The notes beneath the pieces were generated by a model that worked only from the letters and a program-made list of their open reading frames with translations, ran no database searches and was not told where the DNA came from. This document shows, in pieces, positions 62,421 to 64,000 of a stretch of 64,000 nucleotides of DNA (positions within the stretch are counted from its first letter, which is position 1; each line of letters begins with the position of its first letter). The DNA is from CAVUEG01 sp963740525. Lineage in GTDB: Bacteria > Actinomycetota > Actinomycetes > Propionibacteriales > Nocardioidaceae. The stretch is taken from contig CAVUEG010000006.1 in NCBI GenBank assembly GCA_963740525.1, positions 806,001 through 870,000 of the forward strand. The letters run 5' to 3'. Position numbers and translations under genes: made by a program.

Positions 62421-63335
62421 ATGGACCTCAACACGCTGTACCACCGCACGGTCGAGTGCTGGGCGGACCGAGTGAACGCGGTGTCGTCGGACCAGTGGGA
62501 CCACCCCACGCCCTGCTCCGAGTGGAGCGTGCGTGACCTGGTCAACCACGTTGTCGGCGAGGACCGGTGGACCGTTCCGCTGATGGAAGGGCAGACCATG
62601 GCGGACGTGGGCACGTCGCTCGACGGCGACCTGCTCGGCTCCGACCCCGTCGAGGCGGCACTCGAGGCAGCCAAGGAGGCGGTCTCGGTGGTCGCCCGCC
62701 GCCTGCCCTCCGGCGACAAGGTGCACCTGTCGTACGGCGACGAGGAGGCGGACGAGTATGTCCGCCAGCTCGCCGCCGACCACCTGGTGCACAGCTGGGA
62801 CCTGGCCGCGGCCACCGGAGGGGACACCTCGCTCGACCCGCACCTCGTGACCGAGGTCGGTGCGTGGTTCGCCGAGCGCGAGGAGACCTACCGCTCCTTC
62901 GGCATCATCGGGCCCCGCGGACAGCTCACCGGGGACCCCCAGGTGGACCTGCTCGCCGGCTTCGGTCGCCGGGCAGCGTGGGGGCCGAACGACGCCGCGC
63001 TGGTCGCCTTCTCCGAGGCCTTCGGGTCGGGGGACGTCGACGCGATCATGGCGCTGATGACCGAGGACTGCGTCTTCGAGGCGACCACGCCGCCGGACGG
63101 CGAGCGACACGAGGGCGCTGCCGCCGTACGCCGCGTGTGGGAGGAGCTGTTCTCGACCACGAGTGGAGCCGCCTTCACCGAGGAGGAGACGTTCGTCGGC
63201 GACGACCGGGGGGTGCTGCGCTGGCGCTTCGACTGGACGGAGGCCGACGGGTCGACGGGTCACGTCCGCGGGGTGGACCTGCTGCGGTTCCGGGACGGGA
63301 AGGTCAGCGAGAAGCTGTCCTACGTGAAGGGCTGA
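62421..63335 (+). CDS. Maleylpyruvate isomerase-like (TIGR03086) / SnoaL-like fusion protein
   Basis: This 304-residue protein joins two domains. Residues 1-190 are a DinB/MDMPI metal-fold domain (WDHPTPCSEWSVRDLVNHVVGED, with His at the usual metal position, and LAADHLVHSWDLAAATG). Residues 195-304 are a SnoaL-like/NTF2 domain (AFSEAFGSGDVDAIMALMTEDCVFE, RGVDLLRFRDGKVSEKLSYVKG). Enzymes of the first type use mycothiol; the second fold often acts as isomerase or hydrolase. Activity of the fusion is unknown. GAGGAG lies before the ATG. Confidence 0.88.
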   Translation: MDLNTLYHRTVECWADRVNAVSSDQWDHPTPCSEWSVRDLVNHVVGEDRWTVPLMEGQTMADVGTSLDGDLLGSDPVEAALEAAKEAVSVVARRLPSGDKVHLSYGDEEADEYVRQLAADHLVHSWDLAAATGGDTSLDPHLVTEVGAWFAEREETYRSFGIIGPRGQLTGDPQVDLLAGFGRRAAWGPNDAALVAFSEAFGSGDVDAIMALMTEDCVFEATTPPDGERHEGAAAVRRVWEELFSTTSGAAFTEEETFVGDDRGVLRWRFDWTEADGSTGHVRGVDLLRFRDGKVSEKLSYVKG

Positions 63336-63390
63336 GACACCCGGCAGCGAATGTCTCGAGGTCCGACGCCTGCTGTGCGACTCTGGACCG

Positions 63391-64000
63391 ATGAAGGCGG
63401 CCGAACTCTTGGGTGTCTACGACCGTGAGGTCCGGGGCTCGTTCCCCGACCGCCTCCCGGAGGGGTGGGTCGGCGAGCAGGACGGTCCGCTGACCCGGTG
63501 TCTGACCACGCGTCGCGGGTTCGCGATGTTCACCGCCGACCCTTCGCCCCTGACGAAGGACGAGCTCGAGCTGCTGGTCGAGCGCACCTTCACGTTCTAT
63601 CGCCTGCACGAGCGGGCCTTCGAGTGGAAGACCTTCGACCACGACCGTTCCGACCTCCGCCCGCTGCTCGAGCAGCACGGAGCCACGGCCGAGCCGCACG
63701 AGGCCCTGGTGCTGGGTGAGGCGTCGGCCCTTGCTGCGTCCGCTCCCCTGCCTCCCGGGCTGACGCTCAGGACCGTCTCGACCCGGGAGGATCTCGAGCG
63801 GGTGGCCGCACTGGAGAGCGAGGTGTGGGGCGAGGACTGGTCCTGGCTGGCAGACGACCTGGAATCCAGGCTGGCCGGCGCGGAACCGATCGAGATCCTC
63901 CTCGTCGAGGACGGCGACCTGCCCGTCAGCGCCGCCTGGCTGGTGCCACTCCCGGGCACGCGGGTGGCCGGGCTCTGGGGTGGCGGCACGCTCGCCTCCC
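63391..64000 (+). CDS. GNAT-family N-acetyltransferase, cut by window end
   Basis: At least 203 codons are open from ATG 63391 to the window end. Residues 1-110 form an N-terminal GNAT-like or adaptor domain (FYRLHERAFEWKTFDHDR), and the second half contains LTLRTVSTREDLERVAALESEVWGE and the start of the acetyl-CoA site near GLWGGGTLAS. Substrate unknown. The C-terminus, including the pyrophosphate loop, lies outside the window. Confidence 0.8.
   Translation, partial: MKAAELLGVYDREVRGSFPDRLPEGWVGEQDGPLTRCLTTRRGFAMFTADPSPLTKDELELLVERTFTFYRLHERAFEWKTFDHDRSDLRPLLEQHGATAEPHEALVLGEASALAASAPLPPGLTLRTVSTREDLERVAALESEVWGEDWSWLADDLESRLAGAEPIEILLVEDGDLPVSAAWLVPLPGTRVAGLWGGGTLAS

Overview
The window is a GC-rich, gene-dense actinobacterial chromosome segment, most like Nocardioides or a relative in Nocardioidaceae. 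This rests on composition, on gene content (WhiB protein, MarP-like protease, LytR_C protein, DUF1998 helicase, DUF4244 pilin) and on gene order. From about 3 to 48 kb the order closely follows what I remember of the Mycobacterium tuberculosis interval around Rv3649-Rv3721c: helicase; Tad/Flp genes with ssd; HAD phosphatase; acs; alpha/beta hydrolase; marP; CoA pyrophosphatase; tlpA; nth; crp; MBL/RidA/DUF4177; two ArsA ATPases; whiB; ponA2; metallophosphoesterase; asd-lysC; recR-ybaB-dnaX. No database was searched, so the genus is an inference.

Layout. 0-5.7 kb: proton-pumping pyrophosphatase, anti-sigma antagonist, Zn-cluster helicase, small membrane protein. 5.8-10.8 kb: a leftward Tad pilus operon (ssd, tadA, tadB, tadC, Flp-type pilin, hairpin, tadE, tadG-like). 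10.9-12.7 kb: HAD phosphatase and a Fic-like protein. 12.7-21.5 kb: an organic-acid module in which a methyltransferase, LytS-type kinase, LytTR regulator, small 2-TM protein and SSS symporter form one operon, followed by a putative LytTR operator, a DUF485-ActP pair and acetyl-CoA synthetase. 21.6-27.5 kb: NhaA, holin-like protein, alpha/beta hydrolase, and leftward nth-tlpA-nudix-marP. 27.6-32.8 kb: Crp regulator, then a probably accessory AbiEi/DUF559 gene enclosed by two arrays of 51-bp-period palindromic repeats, then a four-gene overlapping operon (DUF4177, RidA, NUDIX, MBL). 32.8-41 kb: 3-oxoacid CoA-transferase, paired ArsA ATPases, WhiB, bifunctional PBP, GatB/YqeY, metallophosphoesterase, tRNA-Pro. 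41-48.3 kb: leftward dnaX-ybaB-recR-DUF5063-lysC-asd with SRP RNA upstream of dnaX, then tRNA-Ser. 48.5-64 kb: PAS/receiver protein, HerA-like ATPase, LytR_C protein, K+/H+ antiporter, secreted beta-propeller, an inverted pair of 32-bp hairpin arrays, MoxR-VWA pair, MerR regulator, SulP transporter, and a GNAT gene cut by the window edge.

How genes work together. The LytS/LytTR pair probably senses an organic acid and drives the ActP-type symporter, whose substrate would be activated by Acs. The Tad genes would build a Flp-like surface filament. dnaX, recR and ybaB form the usual replication/repair cluster, and lysC-asd make aspartate semialdehyde. The most unusual DNA is not coding: two tandem hairpin-repeat systems (51-bp and 32-bp period), one bracketing a solitary AbiEi/DUF559 gene whose N-terminus looks frameshifted.
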